From Amycolatopsis nigrescens CSC17Ta-90 (GTDB lineage Bacteria; Actinomycetota; Actinomycetes; Mycobacteriales; Pseudonocardiaceae), in the NCBI RefSeq assembly GCF_000384315.1, contig NZ_ARVW01000001.1, positions 1,311,746-1,375,745 on the forward strand: DNA of 64,000 nt, given 5' to 3'. Below, one piece after another: positions 50,141-58,439 of the stretch (positions are counted from its first letter, which is position 1; each line of letters starts with the position of its first letter). The notes below the pieces were generated by a model. That model was not told the origin of the DNA and searched no databases. It saw only the letters and a list, made by a program, of their open reading frames with translations. Made by a program: the position numbers and the translations under genes.

Positions 50141-51157
50141 ATGCGTTACCAGCACGTGAACGTGGCCCGGTCCGGGGGACTCGAGACGATGGAGCTCACC
50201 ATCTCGGACACCGGGCCGGTGAAACCGGGTGAGGTGATCGTCCGGGTCGAGGCGGCCGGTATCTCCTACGGCGACATCCTGCACCGGCTCGGGGTCATTC
50301 CCGGTTCGGTCAAGCCGCCGTTCACCCCCGGCTACGACCTGGCCGGCGTGGTCGAAGAGGTCGGCGCCGGGGTGCAGGGTCTCGAAGCGGGCCAGCCGGT
50401 CGCGGCGGTGGTCAACACCGGCGGCTACGCCGAACGCATCGCGCTGCCCGCCGAGCGGGTGGTGCCGATGCCGGCCGGGGTGGACGCGGTCACCGCCGTC
50501 GCGGCCGGGCTGAACTACTTCATCGCCTACCAGATGCTGCACCGGGTGGCGGCCGCCAAGCCGGGACAACGGGTGCTGGTGCACGGCGCGTCCGGCGGGG
50601 TCGGCCTCGCCTTCCTGCAGCTGGCCGAGCTTGCCGGCATCGAGTGCTGGGGCTCGGCTTCCACCAAGAACCAGCACATCATCGAGAAGTACAACGGCCA
50701 CCCGATCGACTACCAGCGCGAGGACTTCGTGCAGATCATCCGCGGGCTGCCGGAAAAGAAGGTGTACGCGGCCTTCGACGCGATCGGCGGGTTCCACTTC
50801 CACCGCTCGTACTCGCTGCTGGAAAAAGGCGGCATCCTGGTCGCATACGGCCAGAGCGCCGCGCTGGTGGACGGCAAGCCCAAGGCCGCGGTCGGGGCAT
50901 GGGGGTTCCTCGGCGGAATCGCCTTCCCCAAGCTCATCCCGGACGGCAGGCGCACCACCTTCTACAACGCCTGGGCACTGGAAAAGAGCCACCCGCAGGC
51001 CTACCGGGAGGACCTTGGCAAGGTGCTGAGCCTGCTCGCCGAGGGCCAGATCGAGCCGATGATCGCCAAGACGGTGCCGCTGAGCGAGGCCGTCACCGCC
51101 CAGCGAGACCTGGAATCCGGGGCGGTCACCGGAAAGATCGTGGTGACGACCGAGTAG
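50141..51157 (+). CDS. Quinone oxidoreductase-like MDR enzyme (copy 2)
   Basis: 338 residues. Same family as 10696-11721: HGASGGVGLAFLQLAELAG, VAYGQSAALVDGKPKAAVG, TTFYNAWALEKSHPQAYREDL. NADPH-dependent, no zinc ligands. It may reduce an enone or quinone intermediate. Third gene of the tailoring operon, 31 bp after the dehydrogenase. Confidence 0.85.
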   Translation: MRYQHVNVARSGGLETMELTISDTGPVKPGEVIVRVEAAGISYGDILHRLGVIPGSVKPPFTPGYDLAGVVEEVGAGVQGLEAGQPVAAVVNTGGYAERIALPAERVVPMPAGVDAVTAVAAGLNYFIAYQMLHRVAAAKPGQRVLVHGASGGVGLAFLQLAELAGIECWGSASTKNQHIIEKYNGHPIDYQREDFVQIIRGLPEKKVYAAFDAIGGFHFHRSYSLLEKGGILVAYGQSAALVDGKPKAAVGAWGFLGGIAFPKLIPDGRRTTFYNAWALEKSHPQAYREDLGKVLSLLAEGQIEPMIAKTVPLSEAVTAQRDLESGAVTGKIVVTTE

Positions 51158-51294
51158 CCGGCCGAATTTCCTGCGTGACACCGGATCTGTTCCCAGCCTG
51201 CCGGGATATCCGGCCCATGCCCCGGTGACCGGTGCCGCGCCACCCTGAAACAGAGCCAGAACCGTCGAAGCAGAAAACACACAAGGGAGTGCAC

Positions 51295-51813
51295 ATGTCC
51301 AACGAGAAGCCCCCCGTGACCATCGATGTCGCCGACCTGAAGCCGTTCGACCTCGGGTCGGACCAGGGCAAGGCGATCTGGCACATGGGCTCGCTGATGG
51401 TCTTCAAGGCGACCAGTGAGGAGACCGGCGGGCAGTACTGGCTCGCCGAGCAGACCGCCACCTCCGGCTACGCGTCGCCGGTGCACGTGCACACCCGTGA
51501 GGACGAGCTGTTCTACGTGCTCGAGGGCGAGCTCAGCATCGAGATCGACGGCGTCATGCACAACCTCGAGGCCGGCTCCACCCTGTTCGGCCCGCGCAAC
51601 CTGCCGCACTCCTACAAGGTCGAGTCGCCCACCGCGAAGTGGCTGGTGCTGGGCACCCCCGGTGGTTACGACGGCTGGTTCTTCGACACCGGCAAGCCCG
51701 CCGAGCGCCTGGAGATCCCGGCCTTCAACCCCGACGACATCCCGGACTTCGGCGCCATCATCGCCGCGGTGGAGGCCTACGGCGGCAAGGTGCTCGGCCC
51801 GCCGCGCGCCTGA
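51295..51813 (+). CDS. Single-domain cupin, quercetinase-like
   Basis: 172 residues. Metal ligands are visible as H64 and H66 (PVHVHTREDE), E71 and H105 (NLPHSY), in a beta-barrel with ELFYVLEGELSIEIDG. It could be a dioxygenase or a non-catalytic cyclase-helper like those found with aromatic PKS genes. AAGGGAG start site. Fourth in the tailoring operon. Confidence 0.8.
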   Translation: MSNEKPPVTIDVADLKPFDLGSDQGKAIWHMGSLMVFKATSEETGGQYWLAEQTATSGYASPVHVHTREDELFYVLEGELSIEIDGVMHNLEAGSTLFGPRNLPHSYKVESPTAKWLVLGTPGGYDGWFFDTGKPAERLEIPAFNPDDIPDFGAIIAAVEAYGGKVLGPPRA

Positions 51814-51855
51814 GCACCGGCCCCACCCCGCGTCACCCGGACCGAAAGATTGCTG

Positions 51856-52842
51856 ATGACTATCGACGTGCACGGACACGTGACCTCACCGGAGCTGTTC
51901 AAACGGTTCCCGATGCCGCCCAGCCTGGCCGACATCGACGGCATGATCGAGCAGAAGCTCGCGGTCGGCATCGACATGACGATCGTGGGCAGCCCGGTCG
52001 GCGCGGGAACCATGGTTCCGGTGCCCGGCCTGGACAACTACGCGCAGCCGGCCGACCAGCTCGACGCCTTCCACGAGTGGGTCGCCGAAACCGTGCGGTC
52101 GCATCGGGACAATCTGCGCGGTTACGTCTACGTCAACCCGTTCGCCGAGGACGGCTCGCTGGCCGGTGCCGCGAAGCTGCTCGGCCGGGAGGAATTCGTC
52201 GGGCTGATCGTGAACACCTCCGTCCGCGGCGAGTATCTCGGCTCGCCACGGGCGGAGGAGTTCTTCGCGATGGCCGAGGAGACCGGCAGCCCGGTGCTGC
52301 TGCACCCGCCGGCCGAACCGGTGGGCGCGGCGGCCATGAACGGGCACCTCGGCCTGGTCGAGCACGTGGCGAGGCCGTGCGACATCACCTGCGGGGTGGC
52401 CTCGATCCTGTTCGCGGGCTGGCTCGACAAGTTCCCCCGGTTGAAGCTGATCGCGGCCAACGCCGGTGGGGCGCTTTCCCTGCTGCGGGAGAAGCTGGAC
52501 CTCGCGCAGCAGCGCGCGAGGGGCGGTCCCCCGCCCGGCGCCGGGGGTCCCCCTCGCGGCGGGCCTCCCGCGGGCGGGCCCCCTGCCGAGGCGGTGGCCC
52601 CGATGAGCGGGCAGCTATCCCGGATCTACGTGGACACCGCGACCCCCAGCAGGCTCGCGCTGAGCGCCGCGGCCACCGTGTTCGGCCCGGAGCGGCTGCT
52701 GTTCGGCACCGACTCCCCGCCGCTGACCGCGCCGCTGCACACCGGGCTGGACCTGGTGGAGGAACTGGCCGTGTCGGCGGAGCAGCGCGAGCTCATCCGG
52801 TCCGGCACCGCACGTGAACTGTTCGGATTGGAGACATCATGA
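51856..52842 (+). CDS. ACMSD-type amidohydrolase/decarboxylase
   Basis: 328 residues of the amidohydrolase-2 family: DVHGH with H6 and H8 as metal ligands, PVLLHPPAEPVG, and LLFGTDSPP with the catalytic Asp. ACMSD-like members decarboxylate aromatic or muconate acids without cofactor, so the enzyme could remove a carboxyl from a polyketide or benzoate. A Pro/Gly-rich insertion (GGPPPGAGGPPRGGPPAGG, near residues 222-240) is unusual for the fold. The ATG at 51856 is used. Its stop overlaps the next gene's ATG. Confidence 0.75.
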   Translation: MTIDVHGHVTSPELFKRFPMPPSLADIDGMIEQKLAVGIDMTIVGSPVGAGTMVPVPGLDNYAQPADQLDAFHEWVAETVRSHRDNLRGYVYVNPFAEDGSLAGAAKLLGREEFVGLIVNTSVRGEYLGSPRAEEFFAMAEETGSPVLLHPPAEPVGAAAMNGHLGLVEHVARPCDITCGVASILFAGWLDKFPRLKLIAANAGGALSLLREKLDLAQQRARGGPPPGAGGPPRGGPPAGGPPAEAVAPMSGQLSRIYVDTATPSRLALSAAATVFGPERLLFGTDSPPLTAPLHTGLDLVEELAVSAEQRELIRSGTARELFGLETS

Positions 52843-53600
52843 CGACTTTGGCCGGACGCAAGGTCCTGGTCGCCGGCGGTTACGGCGGCCTCGGCGCGGT
52901 CATCTCCGAGCAGCTGGTCGCCCAGGGCGCCGCGGTCGCGATCGCGGGCCGGTCCGCGGACAAGGCGGTGGCACTGGCCGACAAGCTGCGCACCGCGGAC
53001 GCGCCGGTGATCGGCAAGGAGCTCGACATCACCTCGAGCGCGAACATCCGGCAGACCGTGGCCGAGGTGGCCGAGGAGCTCTCCGGGATCGACACGCTGA
53101 TCAACTGCGCCAGCAAGCTGGAGACCATTCCGGCGGAGAAGTTCCCGGAGCAGGAGTTCCGCGACATCGTGGAAGCCAACCTGACCGGCGCTTTCCTGCT
53201 GTCGCAGGAGATCGGCAAGCGGATGATCGCCTCCGGCGAGCACGGCAGGCTGATCCACCTGTCCTCGGTGCGCGGCGCCGGCGGCGGACGGCGCGGGTTC
53301 AGCGCCTACGGCGCCAGCAAGGCCGGGCTCGACCTGCTGGTGAAGCAGCTAGCCACGGAATGGGGCAAGCACGACATCACGGTCAACGCGGTCGCACCCG
53401 GCTTCGTCCGGACCGAGTTCGTCGAGCAGGCCACCCAGGACGCCGGTTTCCTGCAGATGCTCAAACAGCGCATCCCGCTCGGCCGGTTCGCCGAGCCGGA
53501 GGAGGTGGCCAGCGCGGTGCTCTACCTGGTCTCCCCGCTCGCCCGCTTCATCACCGGGCAGGTCATCTACGTCGACGGCGGCGTGACCGCCAGCCAGTGA
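52839..53600 (+). CDS. SDR ketoreductase (FabG-like)
   Basis: 253 residues. NAD(P) loop AGGYGGLG, catalytic Ser in LSSVRGAGG, YxxxK at Y157-K161 (YGASK), and N114. The usual NNAG motif reads NCASK here. It is a candidate for a regiospecific ketoreduction of the polyketide chain or of a later quinone carbonyl. ATGA overlap with the amidohydrolase gene shows coupling. Confidence 0.8.
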   Translation: MTTLAGRKVLVAGGYGGLGAVISEQLVAQGAAVAIAGRSADKAVALADKLRTADAPVIGKELDITSSANIRQTVAEVAEELSGIDTLINCASKLETIPAEKFPEQEFRDIVEANLTGAFLLSQEIGKRMIASGEHGRLIHLSSVRGAGGGRRGFSAYGASKAGLDLLVKQLATEWGKHDITVNAVAPGFVRTEFVEQATQDAGFLQMLKQRIPLGRFAEPEEVASAVLYLVSPLARFITGQVIYVDGGVTASQ

Positions 53601-53646
53601 GCACGTTCCCGCAAGAAGTACCGCAAAACCCTTGAGGAGAAGAAAA

Positions 53647-54030
53647 ATGTCGGTTTGGCACGGGCTGCAGTACCCCCTGAAGCCGGGTAGCGAGGAGACC
53701 GTCAAGGAGCTGTTCCGCAAGAGCGGGCGGCCCACCTTCGACGTCACGGACGACAACGGCGAAGTGGTCGGCAGGCTGCTGGGCACGATGGTCTTCGTCG
53801 GCAAGGAGATCGCCATCCGGATCATCGAGGTCGAGGGCCCGCTTCCGCTGGTGGCCGCGCACATGAGCCGTCAGCCCGAGGTCCGCGAGTTCGAGCGTGA
53901 GCTGGAGGAGCACCTCGCCGCCCCGCGCGACATGGTGACCCCGAACGGCGCCAGGCAGTTCTTCCAGCAGGCCGCGCTGGAGAACGTCATCTCGCGGCGG
54001 CACGACCAGCCGCTGAAGCCGGTCGGCTGA
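53647..54030 (+). CDS. SchA/CurD-domain protein
   Basis: 127 residues: WHGLQYPLKPGSEETVKELFRKSGRP, followed by MVFVGKEIAIRIIEVEG and VAAHMSRQPEVREFERELEEHL. This matches one SchA/CurD domain as in the first gene of whiE-type spore-pigment clusters, whose proteins are often longer with a second half. The function is unknown; it is a marker of pentangular or spore-pigment type clusters. GAGGAG start site; 46 bp after the SDR gene. Confidence 0.75.
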   Translation: MSVWHGLQYPLKPGSEETVKELFRKSGRPTFDVTDDNGEVVGRLLGTMVFVGKEIAIRIIEVEGPLPLVAAHMSRQPEVREFERELEEHLAAPRDMVTPNGARQFFQQAALENVISRRHDQPLKPVG

Positions 54031-54064
54031 CCCTTTCCCCGATTCGACTAGGAGCGTTTGGACA

Positions 54065-54934
54065 GTGGAAATCGGACTCGGGTTACCGAACACGGTGGCG
54101 GGCACCGAGGGCAGCGTCCTGCTGGACTGGGCGACCGAGGGGGAGCGGGCCGGTTTCTCCACGCTCGCCAGCCTCGACCGGCTCGTCTACGACAACTACG
54201 AATGCCTGACCACACTCGCCGCGGCCGCCGCGGTCACCGAGCGGGTCCGGCTGACCACCGCGATCATGATCGGGCCGGTGCGCGCGGACACCGCGGTGAT
54301 GGCCAAGCAGGCGGCGACCGTGGACCGGCTCTCCGGTGGGCGGCTGGTCCTCGGCCTCGCCGTCGGCGCGCGGCCGGACGACTTCACCGCCAACGGCACC
54401 GAGCACGCCGGCCGCGGCAAGCGGATGAACGCCCAGCTGGACGAGATGCGCTCGATCTGGGCCGGCGAGCGGCGTGGTTTCGCCGGCGGCATCGGCCCGG
54501 CACCGTCCCGTGATGGCGGGCCGGAGCTGATCCTCGGCGGCCACTCCCCCGGTGCCATCGCCAGGGCCGCCAGGGTCGGCGACGGCTGGATCTCCGGCAG
54601 TGGCGGGCCCGGCATGTTCCGCAGCGGCGCCGCGGCCGTGCGGAAGGCATGGGAGGCCGCGGGCCGGACGGACAAGCCACGGCTGGTCGCGCTGTCGTAC
54701 TTCGCACTGGGCGACTCGGCCGAGGAGCTCGCGGACAGCTACATCAACCACTACTACGGCTTCGCACCGCCGTACGCCCAGCTCGTGCTGAACAACACGG
54801 CCAAGGGCGACGAAGCCGTCCGCAACACCATCACCGCGTTCGAAGAGGCCGGCTGCGACGAGCTGATCCTGGCTCCCTGCTCCGCCGACCTCGAGCAGCT
54901 CAAGCTGCTCACCGCGCTAGTCACCCAGCGCTGA
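54065..54934 (+). CDS. LLM-class flavin-dependent oxidoreductase
   Basis: 289 residues; luciferase-like barrel with MEIGLGLPNTVAGTEGSVLLDWA, RVRLTTAIMIGPVRADTAVMAKQAATVDRLSGGRLVLGLAVGARPDDF. It differs from the 15552/46178 pair. It could carry out a Baeyer-Villiger or hydroxylation step. Last gene of the tailoring operon; GTG start with AGGAG. Three hairpins follow. Confidence 0.8.
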   Translation: MEIGLGLPNTVAGTEGSVLLDWATEGERAGFSTLASLDRLVYDNYECLTTLAAAAAVTERVRLTTAIMIGPVRADTAVMAKQAATVDRLSGGRLVLGLAVGARPDDFTANGTEHAGRGKRMNAQLDEMRSIWAGERRGFAGGIGPAPSRDGGPELILGGHSPGAIARAARVGDGWISGSGGPGMFRSGAAAVRKAWEAAGRTDKPRLVALSYFALGDSAEELADSYINHYYGFAPPYAQLVLNNTAKGDEAVRNTITAFEEAGCDELILAPCSADLEQLKLLTALVTQR

Positions 54935-54949
54935 TTCTCTCCCCCCTTG

Positions 54950-54988
54950 AAGGCCACCATCCCGGCACCCAGCCGCGATGGTGGCCTT
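54950..54988 (+). terminator. Terminator hairpin of the tailoring operon
   Basis: Perfect 11-bp stem aaggccaccat/atggtggcctt (54950-54960, 54978-54988), 16 bp after the stop. Confidence 0.7.
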
Positions 54989-54995
54989 TCCCTTT

Positions 54996-55052
54996 ATGCA
55001 GCGAAGGCCACCTTGCCTGCGTTCAACGCAGCGAAGGTGGCCTTCGCTGCAT
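54996..55052. terminator. Hairpin repeat, family AAGGCCACCTT
   Basis: 19-bp inverted repeat (54996-55014, 55034-55052), the third copy of the 18767/29192 element, between convergent operons. Confidence 0.75.
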
Positions 55053-55055
55053 GTC

Positions 55056-55102
55056 GTGAAGGCCACCTTGCCTACGTTGAAGGTAGGCAAGGTGGCCTTC
55101 AC
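55056..55102 (-). terminator. Hairpin repeat, family AAGGCCACCTT (variant)
   Basis: Perfect 20-bp stem (55056-55075, 55083-55102) with a 7-nt loop, serving the minus-strand PKS operon. Confidence 0.7.
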
Positions 55103-55171
55103 GGACTTACGAGGCGGGGCATGGCGGAAGGCCGGTGCGTGGGGGACGCACCGGCCTGAGGGGGAAGGGGG

Positions 55172-55666
55172 TCAGGGGTGGGAGAGGGCGGGGGCGCGGT
55201 CGCGGGTGGCGGGGCGGTTGCCCGCGCCGACCCGGCCCTTCGGCTTGTAGACCGAAAGGACCGTCGCGAGTACGAACAGCAGCAGCTGGACGCCGAGGCC
55301 GCCGAAGACGAGCCAGGCGGCCAGTGATCCATCCGCCACCTCGGTCACCCGCGGGCCGACGACGAGCACCGGCACCGCCAGGTTGACCAGGGTGAGCAGC
55401 AGCTTCTTGAGCACCCAGGTGTGCTTGAACAGGCCCCACGGAGAGGTCAGCGCGGACAGCACGCCGACCACCACGCCCACCGTCAGCAGCGGGATGCCGA
55501 CGGAGTACACGACCTGTTCGGCGAACCGCAGCGCGGCGTCCTGGCCGGCCGGGTCCGTCTGGGACACCGCGCCGGCCAGGACGAGCAGCTCCGCGAGCAC
55601 CGCGCCGACCCCGGAAACCGAGGTCAGCACGTGCAGCACGACCAGCAGCTTGCGCTTGGAGGTCAT
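55172..55666 (-). CDS. DUF2269-like membrane protein
   Basis: 164 residues with four helices; starts MTSKRKLLVVLHVLTSVSGVGAVLAELLVLAGA and has HTWVLKKLLLTLVNLAVPVLV. Two or three His residues lie in or near helices, as in heme- or quinone-binding helical bundles, but the family is uncharacterised. It overlaps the NAD(P)-binding gene by 4 bp and is the last gene of the minus-strand PKS operon. Confidence 0.7.
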   Translation of the reverse strand: MTSKRKLLVVLHVLTSVSGVGAVLAELLVLAGAVSQTDPAGQDAALRFAEQVVYSVGIPLLTVGVVVGVLSALTSPWGLFKHTWVLKKLLLTLVNLAVPVLVVGPRVTEVADGSLAAWLVFGGLGVQLLLFVLATVLSVYKPKGRVGAGNRPATRDRAPALSHP

Positions 55667-56307
55667 GCCGGTCCGACGACCGTCACGGTCGCCCCGTGCA
55701 CCGAGGCGTCCGCGACATGCGAAACCAGGTAGTCCGCCAGGTCCGAAGTGCTCACCGGACGCTCGTCGCGGAGCTCACCGTCCGGGATGACCCGGTAGGC
55801 CCCGCTCGCGCCCGAGTCCCGCAGCTTCGCCGACCGGACGATGGTCCAGTCGATGTCGTCCGCGAAGTCGGTCAGCTCGGACTCCGTGCGCTCAACGTCG
55901 TTGTACGGGTTGCGCTGCTGCTTGTGCACGAAGTACCGCAGCCACAGCTTGCGCAGCAGCGGAGCCTTCGGGCTGATCGCGACCGCCGCGGGCGAGACGG
56001 TCAGCAACCGCTTCACCCCGTTCGCCCGCATGCCTTTGAGGATGGCCGAGATCGAGGTCGACCGGACCACCGTCGAGGTGGTGCCGGGCTGCCCGACCGC
56101 GAAGACCACCGCGTCCGCGCCGGCGACGGCGCTCTCCGCCACCTCCGGCTCGGTCGCGTCCCCGGTCACCTGGGTGAGGCTGCCGTGCGAGACGGGCGAC
56201 TTCGGCGGCCGGCGGGCCACCGAGGTCACCTGGTGACCGTCGGCCAGCGCGCGCCGCACCACCTCACTGCCGATCCGGCCGGTACCACCGAATACCACGA
56301 TGTGCAT
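55663..56307 (-). CDS. NAD(P)-binding (atypical SDR/NmrA-like) protein
   Basis: 214 residues: MHIVVFGGTGRIGSEVVRRALADGH with a GxxGxxG NAD(P) loop, then SVARRPPK, VFAVGQPG, LLTVSPAAVAI and WTIVRSAKLRD. No canonical YxxxK is evident, so it fits the NAD(P)H-binding domain group of atypical SDRs. It could act as a reductase or as a redox sensor. GGAGGG before the ATG at 56305-56307. Confidence 0.8.
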   Translation of the reverse strand: MHIVVFGGTGRIGSEVVRRALADGHQVTSVARRPPKSPVSHGSLTQVTGDATEPEVAESAVAGADAVVFAVGQPGTTSTVVRSTSISAILKGMRANGVKRLLTVSPAAVAISPKAPLLRKLWLRYFVHKQQRNPYNDVERTESELTDFADDIDWTIVRSAKLRDSGASGAYRVIPDGELRDERPVSTSDLADYLVSHVADASVHGATVTVVGPA

Positions 56308-56323
56308 CGGATTTCGCCCTCCC

Positions 56324-56794
56324 TCAGGCAATACCGGCGACGAACGCCGCCACGTAGGCGCCCACCGCGACGATCGCGCCGTAGGTACGGACCTGGTGCG
56401 CGATGTGCCAGTTGAACCGCTTCTGGACCCAGTCCTTGGCGTGCCGCTCCGGGCTCCAGTGCTCGATCTGGCGCCAGATCGGCCGGTTGAACACCTCCGA
56501 CACGATGCCGACCACCACCATGGCGATCGAGCCGACGATGAACAGCGCGGACGCCGCGCCCGAGGTCGCGAGGAACGCCGCCCACACCCCGATGCCGGCC
56601 GAGATGATCCCGTTCCACACCGCGATCGGGTGGAACACGTGCATGTCGATCAGCTGGCACGCGTTGACGTACCGGTCGTAGGTCATGTTGTTGAGCATCG
56701 GCAGAATGGACAGTTTCATGATCCAGAGGGTGCCCAGCTGGACGCCTGCCGAGGCGAGCACCCAGACCGTCAGAATTCCCAGTGTCAGGTCCAC
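56324..56794 (-). CDS. DUF1772 anthrone-oxygenase-like membrane protein
   Basis: 156 residues, four hydrophobic helices, GTG start behind AGGAG. The family includes small cofactor-free anthrone oxygenases that turn anthrones into quinones. Conserved polar pattern NRPIWRQIEHW and HIAHQVRTYG. It lies 1 bp from the ABM monooxygenase gene, which suggests that both serve quinone formation. Activity cannot be told from sequence. Confidence 0.7.
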   Translation of the reverse strand: MDLTLGILTVWVLASAGVQLGTLWIMKLSILPMLNNMTYDRYVNACQLIDMHVFHPIAVWNGIISAGIGVWAAFLATSGAASALFIVGSIAMVVVGIVSEVFNRPIWRQIEHWSPERHAKDWVQKRFNWHIAHQVRTYGAIVAVGAYVAAFVAGIA

Positions 56795-56795
56795 G

Positions 56796-57167
56796 TCATT
56801 TCTCCTGAACAGCGTCGACCAGCCCCGCCAGGGACAACGCGTCGCCCCTGGCGGTCTGCATGCGAATGGTGAACCGGAGCGATTTCGGGCTTTCCATGCA
56901 TTCGCGAAGGGGACGGACCAGTGTCCGATGGTCCGGACTCCGCTCCCACTGCTCGAAGTGCTCGATCGAGTCCCATTCGCTGGTGATCAGCCACTGCTCC
57001 GGGTCCGCGGCTGACTGGCAGACCTGGTCGAGGATGTGACCGGGCACGCCGCCTGCCACCTCGTACCGGATCTTGTCGTACGCACGCAGGAAGTCTTCGG
57101 TGCGTGCGGCGGGCACGGTGAACATGAAGATCACCCGGGCCCTGGTTTCTTCGTTTTGTTCGGACAT
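56796..57167 (-). CDS. ABM-domain monooxygenase-like protein
   Basis: 123 residues, antibiotic-biosynthesis-monooxygenase fold: ARVIFMFTVPAARTEDFLRAYDKIRYEVAGGVPGHILDQVCQS, WLITSEWDSIEHFEQWERSPDH. ActVA-Orf6-type enzymes of this size oxidise anthrone-like intermediates with O2 and no cofactor. It starts 13 bp after the CLF stop with a GGGAG site. Confidence 0.8.
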   Translation of the reverse strand: MSEQNEETRARVIFMFTVPAARTEDFLRAYDKIRYEVAGGVPGHILDQVCQSAADPEQWLITSEWDSIEHFEQWERSPDHRTLVRPLRECMESPKSLRFTIRMQTARGDALSLAGLVDAVQEK

Positions 57168-57179
57168 CTCACTCTCCCT

Positions 57180-58439
57180 TCAGGAAGTCGGGGCCGCGGT
57201 GACCGGCGTGCCCTGGTCATACCGCCTCAGCAGCACAGAACTGTGGTAGCCGTCGAAGCCGTGCGCACCGATCAGCGCGACGTCCACGTCGGCCTGCCTG
57301 GTCTCCGGTACGAAGTCCAGCTCGCAGCCGGCAGCGGGCCGCTTCGGCCCCGCGGTGGCGGGAACCTGCCGCTTGTCCATGGCCAGCAGCGCGGTCACCA
57401 CGTCCAGTGCCGCACCGCCCTGGTACATCCGGCCGGTCAGCGACTTGTGGGTGGTGACCGGCACTCCGCCGGCACCGAACACGTCGTCGATGGCACCGGC
57501 CTCGGTGGCGTCGTTCTCCGGCACGCCGAGCGCGTCCGGCAGCAACATGTCCACATCGGACGGACTGACCTCGGCCCTGTCCAGCGCCAGCCGCATGGAG
57601 CGCGCGTACTGCCGCCGCGACCCGCCCGAGCCGGGCGCGGTGTGCGCACCGTCGTGGGTGGAACCCCAGCCGGTGATCTCACCGTAGATCTTCGCGCCCC
57701 TGTCCAGTGCGTGCTCCAGCTCCTCGATGAGCAGGACCGCCCCGCCCTCGCCGGGCACGTACCCGGAGGCACCGACGTCGAACGGCTGGTAGGCCGTCTC
57801 CGGGTCCTCGCTCGTGCTGAGCCTGCCGCTGCGCAGCTGGCAGGAGAGCGCGTAGGGGGAAAGCGGCGCCTCCAGGCCACCGGCCAGCACGACCGACACC
57901 CCGCGGTTGATGGTGCGCGCCGCGTGCGCCAGGCTGTCCAGCCCGCCGGCGCTTTCCGAGACCAGCACGTTGCTCGGGCCCTTGGCCTGGTGCCGGATGG
58001 AGAGCTGGCCCACCGTCGCCGCGTAGAACCACGCGATCGACTGGTACGCCCCGACCGTGCGGTCCGGACGGCTCCACAGCCGTTGCAGTTCCTTCTGCCC
58101 GAACTGGTTCCCGCCCGAGGAGCTGGCCATGATCACGGACAGCTCGTAGGGGTCCATTTCGGACAGATCGAGGCCGGCGTCGTCGATGGCCTGCTGCGCG
58201 GCGTCGAAGCCCATCCAGGTCCAGCGGTCGGTCTGCACCAGCAGCCTGCCGTCGACCTTGCCGGCCACGTCGAACCCGGCCACCTCGCCCGCGATCCGCG
58301 TCGCGTAGCTGGACGCGTCGAACAGGCTGATCGGGCCGATCTTGCTGTCCCCGGCCGTGATGGTGTCCCAGTGCGCCTGCGGGTTCATCCCGCTCGGCGA
58401 GACGACCCCGATACCGGTGATCACCGCGCGACGACTCAT
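57180..58439 (-). CDS. Chain length factor (KS-beta)
   Basis: 419 residues. KS fold with the nucleophile Cys missing: the site reads [14 protein letters not shown], with Ser163 at the position where most CLFs carry Gln (QAGGLD). The rest ([47 protein letters not shown]) is normal. It dimerises with KS-alpha and sets polyketide length. Its ATG overlaps the KS-alpha stop (ATGA). The Ser could affect the malonyl decarboxylation attributed to CLF, or be neutral. Confidence 0.9.
   Translation of the reverse strand: MSRRAVITGIGVVSPSGMNPQAHWDTITAGDSKIGPISLFDASSYATRIAGEVAGFDVAGKVDGRLLVQTDRWTWMGFDAAQQAIDDAGLDLSEMDPYELSVIMASSSGGNQFGQKELQRLWSRPDRTVGAYQSIAWFYAATVGQLSIRHQAKGPSNVLVSESAGGLDSLAHAARTINRGVSVVLAGGLEAPLSPYALSCQLRSGRLSTSEDPETAYQPFDVGASGYVPGEGGAVLLIEELEHALDRGAKIYGEITGWGSTHDGAHTAPGSGGSRRQYARSMRLALDRAEVSPSDVDMLLPDALGVPENDATEAGAIDDVFGAGGVPVTTHKSLTGRMYQGGAALDVVTALLAMDKRQVPATAGPKRPAAGCELDFVPETRQADVDVALIGAHGFDGYHSSVLLRRYDQGTPVTAAPTS

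Noticed and set aside
54950-55102. CRISPR-like array
   Set aside because: The repeats are hairpins of varying length without regular spacers; they are terminators at gene ends.
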